Part shown: positions 1 through 8,122 of the stretch, piece by piece
Layout of the letters: each line of letters opens with the position of its first letter
Position numbering within the stretch: position 1 is the stretch's first letter
DNA from: Lachnospiraceae bacterium
GTDB lineage: Bacteria > Bacillota_A > Clostridia > Lachnospirales > Lachnospiraceae
Length of the DNA: 44,689 bases
NCBI GenBank assembly: GCA_016287765.1
Contig: JAEEWS010000017.1
Location: 1 to 44,689 of the forward strand
Reading direction: 5' to 3'
Made by a program: the position numbers and the translations under genes
The notes under the pieces: generated by a model
What the model was told of the DNA's origin: nothing
Database searches by the model: none
What the model saw: the letters and a program-made list of their open reading frames with translations, nothing else

Positions 1-63
1 GCTCATGCTCTTCTCTGTGATGATGGGAGCGAGTATCACATCATAATAATTAAGATCTGCCAT
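1..63 (-). CDS. rplW: 50S ribosomal protein L23 (uL23), 5' end only
   Basis: The minus strand from 63 to the window edge encodes the first 21 residues, beginning MADLNYYDVILAPIITEKSM, the typical L23 N-terminus with the ITEKS motif. L23 binds 23S rRNA at the peptide exit tunnel and docks trigger factor and SRP. The ATG shares one base with the rplD stop (TAATG), so translation is probably coupled. The gene continues outside the window. Order rplD-rplW is the standard S10-operon order. Confidence 0.9.
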   Translation of the reverse strand, partial: MADLNYYDVILAPIITEKSMS

Positions 64-683
64 TATGCGTACACCTCCTCGATCTTATTCACTGCGTCCT
101 TAGCGATAACAACCGAGTCATACTTCATGATATCGAATACGTTGATGCTGACGGACTCGGTTGTCATTACATCGGGGATATTCTTTGCGGAAGCGGAAAC
201 CATCTCGTTCTTTTCCGTTGTAACAACAAGCGCCTTGTTAAGCTTGAAGCTGTCAAGAAGACCCACGATCCTCTTTGTCTTGATCTCCGGTACGGAAAGA
301 TCGTCGATAACGATGAACTTCTGCTCGGAAACCTTAGCGGTAAGAGCGGACTTGATGGCTGCTGCCTTTTCCTTCTTGTTCATCTTTACTGTATATTCCT
401 TCGGCTTGGGAGCGAATACAACGCCACCGCCTGTCCACTGAGGAGATCTTGTCGATCCCTGTCTTGCGTGGCCTGTGCCCTTCTGCTTCCAGGGCTTTCT
501 TCCGCCGCCTGATACTTCTGCTCTCGTCTTTGCGCTCTGTGTGCCCTGACGCTTGTTTGCAAGCTGGCTTACAACAGCGAGATGCATTAAATGCTCATTG
601 ACTTCAACTCCGAAGACTGTATCGTTGAGCTCCATGGAGCCAACTTCCTTGCCTTCCATATTGTAAACTTTTACATTTGCCAT
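63..683 (-). CDS. rplD: 50S ribosomal protein L4 (uL4)
   Basis: This 206-residue protein has the normal bacterial L4 length. The long basic loop that reaches into the exit tunnel is visible around residues 45-95 (GGGRKPWKQKGTGHARQGS), the family's most conserved segment. L4 is an early-assembling 23S rRNA binder. The start is set by an AAAGGAGG ribosome site just upstream. It lies 27 nt after rplC and overlaps the rplW start by one base, as part of the S10 operon. In gamma-proteobacteria L4 represses its own operon. Whether it does so here through the rpsJ leader is not known from the sequence. Confidence 0.98.
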   Translation of the reverse strand: MANVKVYNMEGKEVGSMELNDTVFGVEVNEHLMHLAVVSQLANKRQGTQSAKTRAEVSGGGRKPWKQKGTGHARQGSTRSPQWTGGGVVFAPKPKEYTVKMNKKEKAAAIKSALTAKVSEQKFIVIDDLSVPEIKTKRIVGLLDSFKLNKALVVTTEKNEMVSASAKNIPDVMTTESVSINVFDIMKYDSVVIAKDAVNKIEEVYA

Positions 684-710
684 TTTAGTTGTTTCCTCCT
701 TTCTTAGAGA

Positions 711-1346
711 TTACTTGCCGCACTTAACGGTTTCCTTTAAGGCAACGAGTGCCTTTCTGGGTCCGGGTACAGCACCCTTGACAAGAATGAGGTTGTTCTC
801 GGCATCGATTCTTGCGATCTCAAGGTTCTGAACAGTAGACTTCACATTACCCATCTGTCCGGGCATGTGCTTGCCGGGGAACACACGGCCGGGTGATGTT
901 GCCGGTCCGTTAGATCCTGCGTGTCTGTGGTACTTGGAACCATGCTTCATAGGTCCTCTTGAAAGACCGTGTCTCTTGATGGCACCCTGGAAACCTTTAC
1001 CCTTGGAAATACCCGTAGCGTCAACGCGGTCTCCGGCAGCGAAGATGTCTGCCTTGATCTCCTGACCTACGGTAAAATCTGCGGCATTTTCAAATTTGAA
1101 CTCTCTAAGATATCTCTTGTTTGAAACACCGGCTTTTGCAAAGTGGCCTTTTCTGGGCTTGTTAACGAGAACGTCTCTGATCTCGCCGAAGCCTACCTGT
1201 ACAGCGGCATAACCGTCGTTCTCAACAGTCTTGATCTGTGTGACAACGTTGGGCGATGCCTGAAGTACGGTTACGGGAATCACATTCCCGTTGTCGTCAA
1301 AGATCTGGGTCATGCCGATCTTTGTAGCTAAGATAGCTTTCTTCAT
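711..1346 (-). CDS. rplC: 50S ribosomal protein L3 (uL3)
   Basis: The 211-residue product begins [16 protein letters not shown] and carries the L3 signature around residues 100-165 ([35 protein letters not shown]). L3 nucleates 50S assembly and its extension reaches toward the peptidyl-transferase centre. A ribosome site AAAGGAG precedes the ATG. It is the second gene of the S10 operon but is separated from rpsJ by an unusually long 183-nt gap that can form a tiered hairpin. Confidence 0.98.
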   Translation of the reverse strand: MKKAILATKIGMTQIFDDNGNVIPVTVLQASPNVVTQIKTVENDGYAAVQVGFGEIRDVLVNKPRKGHFAKAGVSNKRYLREFKFENAADFTVGQEIKADIFAAGDRVDATGISKGKGFQGAIKRHGLSRGPMKHGSKYHRHAGSNGPATSPGRVFPGKHMPGQMGNVKSTVQNLEIARIDAENNLILVKGAVPGPRKALVALKETVKCGK

Positions 1347-1475
1347 TGTTTAATCTCCTTTCAAAAATCTACAGCGGAACACACCGTCTCGTTCTTTTTA
1401 AGTAACGATCGCCATGTGTTCATTCCAGATGGTCGAAGGATGGAATCTTTCAACATCTGTTTGCAGGCATACCGT

Positions 1476-1526
1476 GTCAACGCCTTGATGCCTTTCGCAA
1501 GCGACGGCATCAGAGCAGGCATTGAC
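1476..1526 (-). promoter_or_regulatory. Tiered stem-loop in the rpsJ-rplC gap
   Basis: In the 183-nt gap, arms 1476-1484 and 1518-1526 pair over 9 bp (one G-U in the minus-strand RNA). Inside them TGATGCC (1486-1492) pairs with GGCATCA (1506-1512), and TCGC with GCGA at the tip. It begins 3 nt after the rpsJ stop codon. No U-tract follows, so a simple terminator is unlikely. A second small hairpin (ATTCCA/TGGAAT, 1422-1446) lies further on. RNA processing, mRNA stability or regulation of rplC are possible roles; this is inference from fold alone. Confidence 0.5.
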
Positions 1527-1529
1527 GTG

Positions 1530-1853
1530 TTACATCTTTATTACGATGTGCACGCCTGCGGGGATCTCAAGTCTTGCGAGAGCATCCACAGTCTTCTGTG
1601 TGGGCTCGATGACGTCGATCAGTCTCTTGTGTGTTCTCTGCTCGAACTGCTCACGAGAATCCTTGTACTTGTGTACGGCACGGATGATCGTAACGACCTC
1701 TTTCTTGGTCGGAAGCGGAACAGGTCCGCTGACCTTGGAACCGGTCTTCTTTGCAGTTTCGATGATCTTTGATGCAGATGCATCGATCAACTGATGATCG
1801 TAAGCCTTGAGTGTGATCCTCATTACGTTTTTCGCGCTCTTCTGATTAGCCAT
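1530..1853 (-). CDS. rpsJ: 30S ribosomal protein S10 (uS10, NusE)
   Basis: This 107-residue protein contains the S10 core ([52 protein letters not shown]). S10 is part of the 30S head and also acts as NusE in transcription antitermination with NusB. It is slightly longer than the usual 102-105 residues because of an N-terminal extension [11 protein letters not shown]. The start has a GGAGGCGAC ribosome site. It is the first gene of the S10 operon, behind a promoter at 2168-2196 and a leader of about 300 nt. Confidence 0.98.
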   Translation of the reverse strand: MANQKSAKNVMRITLKAYDHQLIDASASKIIETAKKTGSKVSGPVPLPTKKEVVTIIRAVHKYKDSREQFEQRTHKRLIDVIEPTQKTVDALARLEIPAGVHIVIKM

Positions 1854-2161
1854 AAAAAATGTCGCCTCCTTATTCGCACTTAAGTTTCAGTACGACAAGC
1901 GGTGACTGTACACACGTCCGTGTGTTCCCACCCTGTCGGAATAACAAACCAAGCTCGCGGGCCATGCCCAACCGCTTGGCTGCTTATGATCTCTCAACCT
2001 CCCGAACGGATCGGATCAACACGTTTTTGCAGGAAAGCCGGCATTTCACTTCTGGTACAGTGACTTGTCGCCAGGTATCATAACTTGACATTCGCTCCAC
2101 GGAAAACCTGTCACCTTGCGGGACAGCAACCTCACGCTTCATCGCTATCAAGGTCACAACG
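1854..2161 (-). promoter_or_regulatory. Structured 5' leader of the S10 operon
   Basis: About 300 nt separate the predicted transcript start (near 2161) from rpsJ, with no plausible gene. Stable hairpins are visible: ACACAC/GTGTGT with a 4-nt loop (1910-1925), and CCAAGC/GCTTGG (1949-1979) enclosing GGGC/GCCC. A segment near 2110-2145 (minus-strand GTTGCTGTCCCGCAAGG) also looks constrained. Long leaders ahead of rpsJ are known in bacteria and some are bound by a ribosomal protein. Autoregulation here is inference. No intrinsic terminator was seen inside it. Confidence 0.55.
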
Positions 2162-2167
2162 TTTGGC

Positions 2168-2196
2168 ATTATACACCCTGAAACCCAATAATGCAA
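2168..2196 (-). promoter_or_regulatory. Sigma-A promoter of the S10 operon
   Basis: On the minus strand -35 TTGCAT (2191-2196) and a perfect -10 TATAAT (2168-2173) are separated by exactly 17 nt. Predicted start is near 2161. It lies between the terminator of the upstream chaperone gene and the rpsJ leader. Confidence 0.85.
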
Positions 2197-2249
2197 GCAT
2201 TTTTTCTATTTTCTTTAAAAAAATTTCAGAAAAACCCCGTTTTATGCCG

Positions 2250-2280
2250 AAAAAGAGGCTCCGGAAAGTCCCGAAGCCTC
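2250..2280 (-). terminator. Intrinsic terminator after the chaperone-like gene
   Basis: Minus strand: GAGGCTTCGG pairs with CCGGAGCCTC (2255-2280, one G-U) and is followed by a run of five T. It sits 15 nt after the stop codon at 2295 and separates that gene from the S10 promoter. Confidence 0.88.
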
Positions 2281-2294
2281 TGAAATGCTTAATC

Positions 2295-3221
2295 TCACTT
2301 TTCGATCTTTGCGTTGCTCTGAATGAACTCCATAACCTTTTCATGGATGAGGTTTTTCATGATATAGCCTTTGCCGTACTGTGATTCCGCATCACTTGCG
2401 AAATCCTCGGCATATTCCACATACTCATGTCCGGGTATGATCATGCCCTCAGTTTCAAAAATATACTGAGCGCCCATATCTCCCTTAAGATCGTTCATCG
2501 CGGATGTTGTGAGATATTCCTCATATTCCGCGTCTGTCATTCCGGTAAAATCTTTGAAGCTCTTGTACATACGCTGACCATAGTACTGCATGAACATGTT
2601 GTTGTAATATTCAAACTGGTTCTGGTCCACATATTTTCTCAGACCCTTGAGCGTCTTGAAGTACGACTGGGGTATCTGAGAGATCTTTGTTTCCGAAACA
2701 AGGAGTTTTTCCAGATATTCATGGAGATTGGTCTCCTCGTTCTTCGCGCGGACACTCTCTTTGTATTCTTCAACGGTCTCCATGTCAAGATATTCTTTTA
2801 CAAATTCGTCGTTGAACTCGGGAGTGGTCTTGTTTCCGTTTTCATCCTCGGTCTCATAATCCTTTAAAAGAGTTTCGATATCCTTTTGGATATCATCGTC
2901 GGAATATGCGATGTCGGAATATTTTACCGTTATGTTTTTGTAGTCAAATACAGTGGTGAGCGACTTTACGTCGACTCCCGCTATCTTTCCGTCATCTGTA
3001 AGGCCCTGGCTGAAATCGCTTACGACCTTCGTTTCCTTTGCCTTTTTAACTGCAAAGATCGTGATACCGGCTGCGATCGCGCAGACTATGACTGCGGCAG
3101 CCACGATAAAAATGGCCTTACTTGCCTTTTTCTGTCTCTTTTGAGCAGCAGCAGCCTTTTTCTTGGCAAGTCTTCTTTCCTGGCCTTTACTCATCTGCTG
3201 GGTTTCGGTGTTGTTTCCCAT
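2295..3221 (-). CDS. Membrane-anchored trigger-factor/SurA-like chaperone domain protein
   Basis: The 308-residue product has a highly basic N-terminus (residues 11-33, Lys/Arg/Ala rich), one membrane helix (about 36-58) and a mostly helical, acidic remainder. The segment from about 110 on (QKDIETLLKDYETEDENGN, VEEYKESVRAKNEETNLHEY) resembles the C-terminal chaperone domain of trigger factor and SurA N-domains. The PPIase domain and the N-terminal ribosome-binding motif of trigger factor are absent. The N-in orientation would place the chaperone domain outside the membrane, so a role in folding exported proteins is inferred. It has its own promoter (3254-3282) and terminator and lies between tuf and rpsJ, an uncommon insertion. 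The family assignment is by pattern, not by alignment. Confidence 0.7.
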   Translation of the reverse strand: MGNNTETQQMSKGQERRLAKKKAAAAQKRQKKASKAIFIVAAAVIVCAIAAGITIFAVKKAKETKVVSDFSQGLTDDGKIAGVDVKSLTTVFDYKNITVKYSDIAYSDDDIQKDIETLLKDYETEDENGNKTTPEFNDEFVKEYLDMETVEEYKESVRAKNEETNLHEYLEKLLVSETKISQIPQSYFKTLKGLRKYVDQNQFEYYNNMFMQYYGQRMYKSFKDFTGMTDAEYEEYLTTSAMNDLKGDMGAQYIFETEGMIIPGHEYVEYAEDFASDAESQYGKGYIMKNLIHEKVMEFIQSNAKIEK

Positions 3222-3253
3222 AGCCCGTATACCTCCACCTTTTGTATCAATAC

Positions 3254-3282
3254 ATTATGTCACGTATGTTCGGTTTTGTCAA
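3254..3282 (-). promoter_or_regulatory. Sigma-A promoter of the chaperone-like gene
   Basis: Minus strand: -35 TTGACA (3277-3282), 17-nt spacer, -10 CATAAT (3254-3259). The first bases of the -35 box are the end of the T-run of the tuf terminator, so terminator and promoter overlap. Confidence 0.8.
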
Positions 3283-3310
3283 AAAATCCCGGGAGAAAGC
3301 TCTCCCGGGA
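3281..3310 (-). terminator. Intrinsic terminator of tuf
   Basis: Perfect 10-bp stem TCCCGGGAGA/TCTCCCGGGA (3287-3310, 4-nt loop) followed on the minus strand by six T. It lies 37 nt past the tuf stop codon and ends the str operon. Confidence 0.95.
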
Positions 3311-3346
3311 TACGGAATTCAGTGATCACGAATACGTAGTCAGGGA

Positions 3347-4537
3347 TCAGTCAAGAACCTTAGCAACCTTACCTGAACCTACTGTACGTCCGCCCTCACG
3401 GATAGCGAAGTTAAGACCCTGCTCCATAGCGATGGGATGGATAAGCTCGATGCTCATCTCAATGTTATCGCCGGGCATGCACATCTCAACGCCTTCGGGA
3501 AGGTTGCAGACACCTGTAACGTCTGTTGTTCTGAAGTAGAACTGAGGACGATAGTTTGTGAAGAAAGGAGTATGACGTCCACCCTCTTCCTTAGTAAGAA
3601 CGTAAACCTGTGCTGTGAACTTCTTATGGCACTTTACGGAACCGGGCTTGCAGACAACCTGTCCACGCTCGATGTCCTTACGCTCAACACCACGAAGGAG
3701 AACACCGATGTTATCTCCTGCCTGAGCCTCGTCAAGAAGCTTACGGAACATTTCGATACCGGTAACAACCTTCTTCTGTGTCTCTTCCTTAATACCAACG
3801 ATCTCGACTTCCTCGTTAAGGTGAAGTGTGCCACGCTCTACACGGCCTGTAGCAACTGTACCACGACCTGTGATGGTGAATACGTCCTCAACAGGCATAA
3901 GGAAAGGCTTATCTGTCTCACGAACGGGATCGGGAATAAATGTATCAACGGTATCCATGAGCTCCATAATCTTGTCGCCCCACTCACCGCTGGGATCTTC
4001 AAGAGCCTTAAGAGCTGAACCCTTAATAATAGGGCAATCTGTGAAGCCGTACTCTTCGAGCTGCTCTGTGATCTCCATCTCAACGAGCTCAAGGATTTCA
4101 GGATCGTCTACCATATCGCACTTGTTCATGAATACAACGATCTTAGGAACGCCTACCTGACGAGCAAGAAGGATGTGCTCCTTTGTCTGAGCCATAACGC
4201 CGTCTGTTGCTGCAACTACGAGGATAGCACCATCCATCTGAGCTGCACCTGTGATCATGTTCTTTACATAGTCAGCATGTCCGGGGCAGTCAACGTGAGC
4301 ATAGTGTCTCTTCTCTGTCTGATACTCAACGTGAGCTGTGTTGATCGTGATTCCTCTTTCTCTCTCTTCGGGTGCCTTATCGATGTTTTCGAAGTCAACC
4401 TTTGCGTTTCCCGGAACTCTCTCTGCAAGAACCTTTGTGATTGCTGCTGTAAGAGTAGTTTTACCATGGTCAACGTGTCCGATGGTACCAATGTTACAAT
4501 GCGGCTTGCTGCCTCTTTCAAATTTCTGCTTTGCCAT
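3347..4537 (-). CDS. tuf: Translation elongation factor Tu
   Basis: The 396-residue protein has full EF-Tu length. Visible GTPase motifs are G1 GHVDHGKTT (near residue 20), G3 DCPGHADY and G4 NKCDM. Domains 2 and 3 are complete to the C-terminal [15 protein letters not shown]-Tu-GTP delivers aminoacyl-tRNA to the ribosome. The ribosome site is AAGGAGG. It follows fusA in the str operon but also has its own strong promoter (4640-4668), as befits the most abundant factor. A strong terminator follows. Confidence 0.99.
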   Translation of the reverse strand: MAKQKFERGSKPHCNIGTIGHVDHGKTTLTAAITKVLAERVPGNAKVDFENIDKAPEERERGITINTAHVEYQTEKRHYAHVDCPGHADYVKNMITGAAQMDGAILVVAATDGVMAQTKEHILLARQVGVPKIVVFMNKCDMVDDPEILELVEMEITEQLEEYGFTDCPIIKGSALKALEDPSGEWGDKIMELMDTVDTFIPDPVRETDKPFLMPVEDVFTITGRGTVATGRVERGTLHLNEEVEIVGIKEETQKKVVTGIEMFRKLLDEAQAGDNIGVLLRGVERKDIERGQVVCKPGSVKCHKKFTAQVYVLTKEEGGRHTPFFTNYRPQFYFRTTDVTGVCNLPEGVEMCMPGDNIEMSIELIHPIAMEQGLNFAIREGGRTVGSGKVAKVLD

Positions 4538-4639
4538 TTGAAATAATCCTCCTTAAAAAGAATGATAAATTGTGTTTGCTCTATTTACTCCGTATGCCCC
4601 ATCGGACTACGGTAAATATCTCTGAGCCTCATACACGCC

Positions 4640-4668
4640 ATTATATTGCATAGTATGATTTTTTTCAA
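4640..4668 (-). promoter_or_regulatory. Internal promoter for tuf
   Basis: Minus strand: -35 TTGAAA (4663-4668), 17-nt spacer, perfect -10 TATAAT (4640-4645), beginning 15 nt after the fusA stop codon. Predicted untranslated leader is about 95 nt. It gives tuf a transcript independent of rpsL-rpsG-fusA. Confidence 0.8.
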
Positions 4669-4682
4669 GTAAATTTTACGGC

Positions 4683-6803
4683 TTATTTTCCGTTCTTAGC
4701 CGCAAGAACTTTCTCCTGAACTGACTTCGGAACAGGCTCATAGGTTGAGAAGAACATTGAATATGCTCCACGTCCCTGAGTCTTGGAACGAAGCGCTGTT
4801 GCGTATCCGAACATCTCTGCGAGAGGAACGAATGCGCTGATGAGCTTGGAACCGTTAACATCCTCAGATCCTTCGATACGTCCGCGACGGGATGAAACAT
4901 CACCGATAACATCGCCCATGTACTCTTCGGGAACTGTGATCTCAACTCTCATGATAGGCTCAAGAAGTACGGGAGCTGCCTTCTGCATTGCTTCCTTAAA
5001 TGCCATGGAACCGGCAATCTTGAATGCCATTTCGGAAGAGTCCACTTCATGGTAGGAACCGTCCCAGCAGTTAGCATGAACGCCGAGTACGGGGAATCCG
5101 CCAAGGACACCGCACTTCATAGCTTCTTCGATACCTGCCTGAACAGCGGGGATGTATTCCTTGGGAATAGCACCGCCCACAACAGTATTTTCAAATTCGA
5201 ATACCTTCTCACCGTTAACATCCATAGGTGTGAAGATAACCTTACAATGTCCGTACTGACCACGACCACCGGACTGCTTTGCATACTTGGAATCGATGTT
5301 GACTTCCTTTGTGATGCCTTCCTTGTAAGCAACCTGAGGAGCACCTACGTTAGCTTCAACGTGGAATTCGCGAAGAAGACGGTCTACGATGATCTCAAGG
5401 TGAAGCTCACCCATACCTGCGATGATGGTCTGACCTGTTTCCTCGTTTGTGGAAACACGGAAGGTAGGATCTTCTTCAGCAAGCTTTGCAAGAGCCTCGC
5501 CCATCTTGTCCTGACCGGCTTTGGTCTTGGGCTCGATAGCGATGTCGATAACGGGCTCGGGGAACTCCATGGACTCAAGGATTACGGGATGCTGCTCGTC
5601 GCAGATGGTATCACCTGTTGATGTAAATTTGAAACCAACAGCTGCAGCGATATCACCGGAGTAAACCTTTTCAAGGTCCTGTCTGTGATTTGCATGCATC
5701 TGAAGGATACGTCCGATCCTCTCCTTCTTATCCTTTGTTGCGTTAAGCACATAGGAACCGGAGTTGCATGTTCCGGAGTAAACTCTGAAGAATGCAAGCT
5801 TTCCTACGAAGGGGTCTGCCATGATCTTGAATGCGAGAGCCGCAAAAGGCTCAGCATCGGATGACTTTCTTGTTACTTCGTTGCCCTCAAGGTCAACGCC
5901 CTTGATATCGGGAACGTCTGTAGGTGCGGGCATATATTCAACAACAGCGTCAAGAAGCTTCTGAACGCCCTTGTTCTTGTATGCGGAGCCGCAGCATACG
6001 GGAATGATGGTTCCGGCAATGGTAGCCTTTCTGAGAGCTGCCTTAAGTGCCTTCTCATCGGGAACTTCGCCCTCGAGATACTTCTCAAGGAGGCTGTCAT
6101 CTGTTTCGCAGATCTTCTCGATCATTTCCTGACGATAAGCTTCTGCATCGTCCTTCATGTCATCGGGAATATCTTTGATCTCGATCTGATCTCCCTTATC
6201 ATCAAGATAGTAGTAAGCCTTCTCTTCGAAAAGATCGATGATGCCCTTGAAGGTATCTTCTGCTCCGATGGGAAGCATGATAGGGCAGGGATTCTTACCG
6301 AGTCTTGTCTTGATCATGGAGATCACGTTATAGAAATTCGCACCGGAAATGTCCATCTTGTTAACGAAAGCCATTCTGGGTACGTTGTATTTATCAGCCT
6401 GACGCCATACTGTCTCGGACTGGGGCTCAACACCGCCCTTAGCGCAGAAAACGCCTACTGCGCCGTCGAGAACTCTCAGGGAACGTTCAACTTCTACAGT
6501 GAAGTCTACGTGTCCGGGAGTGTCGATGATGTTGATCCTGTACTCGGGAGCTCCTGCGATCTTCTTGTGCTGGTATTCCTGAGTCCAGTGACATGTTGTA
6601 GCTGCTGAAGTGATGGTGATACCTCTTTCCTGCTCCTGGGCCATCCAGTCCATGGTAGCGGTTCCGTCATGAGTATCACCGATCTTGTGGTTTACACCGG
6701 TGTAGTAAAGGATACGCTCTGTAAGTGTTGTCTTACCTGCATCGATGTGAGCCATGATACCAATATTTCTGGTATGCTCAAGTGAATATTCTCTGTCTGC
6801 CAA
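4683..6803 (-). CDS. fusA: Translation elongation factor G
   Basis: The 706-residue protein has the EF-G architecture. The GTPase domain shows [16 protein letters not shown] (G1), the switch I segment [20 protein letters not shown] (G3) and NKMD (G4). Domains II-V follow, with the domain IV tip around [16 protein letters not shown] drives ribosomal translocation and, with RRF, recycling. It lies 34 nt after rpsG in the str operon. Nothing appears broken or truncated. Confidence 0.99.
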   Translation of the reverse strand: MADREYSLEHTRNIGIMAHIDAGKTTLTERILYYTGVNHKIGDTHDGTATMDWMAQEQERGITITSAATTCHWTQEYQHKKIAGAPEYRINIIDTPGHVDFTVEVERSLRVLDGAVGVFCAKGGVEPQSETVWRQADKYNVPRMAFVNKMDISGANFYNVISMIKTRLGKNPCPIMLPIGAEDTFKGIIDLFEEKAYYYLDDKGDQIEIKDIPDDMKDDAEAYRQEMIEKICETDDSLLEKYLEGEVPDEKALKAALRKATIAGTIIPVCCGSAYKNKGVQKLLDAVVEYMPAPTDVPDIKGVDLEGNEVTRKSSDAEPFAALAFKIMADPFVGKLAFFRVYSGTCNSGSYVLNATKDKKERIGRILQMHANHRQDLEKVYSGDIAAAVGFKFTSTGDTICDEQHPVILESMEFPEPVIDIAIEPKTKAGQDKMGEALAKLAEEDPTFRVSTNEETGQTIIAGMGELHLEIIVDRLLREFHVEANVGAPQVAYKEGITKEVNIDSKYAKQSGGRGQYGHCKVIFTPMDVNGEKVFEFENTVVGGAIPKEYIPAVQAGIEEAMKCGVLGGFPVLGVHANCWDGSYHEVDSSEMAFKIAGSMAFKEAMQKAAPVLLEPIMRVEITVPEEYMGDVIGDVSSRRGRIEGSEDVNGSKLISAFVPLAEMFGYATALRSKTQGRGAYSMFFSTYEPVPKSVQEKVLAAKNGK

Positions 6804-6837
6804 GGTTTTTTCCTCCTAAATACGACTGCTTCGTCAA

Positions 6838-7308
6838 TTACCAACGGTAATGAGCAAAAGCCTTGTTGGATTCTGCCATCTTGTGCATATCTTCTTTTCT
6901 CTTTACTGCGTTACCGGTATTGTTTGCAGCATCCATGATCTCAGCTGCAAGCTTGTCCTGCATTGTCTTCTCACCACGCTTACGAGCGAACATTGTAAGC
7001 CAGCGAAGAGCAAGAGCCTGTCTTCTTTCAGGTCTAACCTCGATAGGTACCTGATATGTAGCACCGCCGATACGGCGAGCCTTAACTTCAAGAACAGGCA
7101 TAAGATTGTTCATAGCCTGATCAAATACTTCAAGTGCTTCCTTGCCTGTCTTCTCGGCAACTGTTTCGAATGCACCGTAAACGATCTTCTGAGCTGTACC
7201 CTTCTTGCCGTCAAGCATTACATTGTTGACAAGCTTGGTAACTATCTTGCTGTTGTACAAAGGATCAGCCAGTACGTCTCTTTTTGTTATATGTCCTTTT
7301 CTAGGCAC
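6838..7308 (-). CDS. rpsG: 30S ribosomal protein S7 (uS7)
   Basis: The start was set at the GTG at 7306-7308. It has an AAGGAGG site 8 nt upstream and gives the canonical N-terminus (M/V)[15 protein letters not shown] and the canonical 156 residues. An in-frame ATG at 7341 would add 11 unrelated residues that include the ribosome site. S7 organises the 3' major domain of 16S rRNA at the 30S head. Core motifs [17 protein letters not shown] and [16 protein letters not shown] are intact. It is second in the str operon, with a 194-nt gap after rpsL in which no convincing promoter was found. Confidence 0.96.
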   Translation of the reverse strand: MPRKGHITKRDVLADPLYNSKIVTKLVNNVMLDGKKGTAQKIVYGAFETVAEKTGKEALEVFDQAMNNLMPVLEVKARRIGGATYQVPIEVRPERRQALALRWLTMFARKRGEKTMQDKLAAEIMDAANNTGNAVKRKEDMHKMAESNKAFAHYRW

Positions 7309-7502
7309 GTTGCTTCCCTCCTTAATAATGACCGGTCTCACGGTCTATTAATTCATAGGTACTCACATTTACTCTGTGTTCGCGCTTGAGTCTATATCGA
7401 TTTCAAACCGACAGCCACTTATTATAGTTTGAAAGGATTGTTAACCCTGCGATAATTTTGAGTAATGCAATTAATTAATTGGTTACTTTTTATTACTGAT
7501 TA

Positions 7503-7922
7503 CTATTTAGCGTCCTTAGGTCTCTTTGCGCCGTACTTGGAACGAGCCTGACGTCTCTTGGCAACACCTGCTGTATCAAGTGTACCTCTGATGATGTGGT
7601 AACGAGTACCGGGAAGGTCCTTTACACGTCCGCCACGGATAAGAACAACGCTGTGCTCCTGAAGATTGTGACCTTCTCCGGGAATGTAGCTTGTTACTTC
7701 AATTCCGTTGGAAAGACGAACTCTGGCAATCTTTCTGAGAGCTGAGTTAGGCTTCTTAGGTGTAGCTGTACGAACAGCTGTGCATACGCCACGCTTCTGA
7801 GGGGACTGAGTATCAATATCGTTCTTGTTGAGCGAATTGTATCCTCTTAACAAAGCGGGAGCTGTCGACTTTTTCTCTACAGTCTGTCTGCCTTTTCTTA
7901 CTAACTGGTTAAATGTAGGCAT
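7503..7922 (-). CDS. rpsL: 30S ribosomal protein S12 (uS12)
   Basis: The 139-residue protein begins [12 protein letters not shown] and contains the decoding-centre segments [20 protein letters not shown] and [13 protein letters not shown]. The lysine positions linked to streptomycin response (TPKKPNS and GRVKDLPG) are the usual wild-type K. It is the first gene of the str operon. In many Firmicutes rpoB-rpoC stand just upstream. Here a sensory kinase gene does, separated by an overlapping terminator and consensus promoter. The transcript leader is about 155 nt. Confidence 0.98.
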   Translation of the reverse strand: MPTFNQLVRKGRQTVEKKSTAPALLRGYNSLNKNDIDTQSPQKRGVCTAVRTATPKKPNSALRKIARVRLSNGIEVTSYIPGEGHNLQEHSVVLIRGGRVKDLPGTRYHIIRGTLDTAGVAKRRQARSKYGAKRPKDAK

Positions 7923-8049
7923 TAACTTTTCCTCCTGTTAAAATTTAAACTTGGTGGCTGCCTGTCTTACAAGCATATTGCTTCTCGATCCTTACGCATT
8001 GCGGCTTTTATAAAATCCTTTCATTTAAAGGGTTTCGCCTTGATTGCGC

Positions 8050-8084
8050 AAAAATCCCGTGCGCTTCTGGCACACGCACGGGAT
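8050..8084 (-). terminator. Intrinsic terminator after the hybrid kinase, overlapping the rpsL start site
   Basis: A perfect 10-bp stem ATCCCGTGCG/CGCACGGGAT (8054-8063 with 8075-8084, 11-nt loop) is followed on the minus strand by five T. It would stop transcripts coming from the kinase gene. Its upstream arm touches the -10 box and contains the predicted start of the rpsL transcript, so only read-through RNA can form the whole hairpin. Confidence 0.85.
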
Positions 8085-8113
8085 ATTATAGCCACATGAA
8101 ATTGGATTGTCAA
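8085..8113 (-). promoter_or_regulatory. Full-consensus sigma-A promoter of the str operon
   Basis: Minus strand: -35 TTGACA (8108-8113), exactly 17 nt, -10 TATAAT (8085-8090): 12 of 12 consensus bases. Predicted start is near 8078, inside the first arm of the adjacent terminator hairpin. It begins directly after the kinase stop codon. Confidence 0.92.
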
Positions 8114-8122
8114 GAAATTTTT

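Noticed and set aside
1905..1940. AGGGTGGGAACACACG in the rpsJ leader resembles the T-box AGGGTGGAACCGCG
   Set aside because: The bulge sequence is not exact, no terminator/antiterminator pair or specifier loop is visible, and T-box control of a ribosomal protein operon is not expected.
3437..5621. Long antisense frames over tuf and fusA (up to 193 codons)
   Set aside because: They mirror the strong codon bias of highly expressed genes, have no ribosome sites and encode no recognisable domain.
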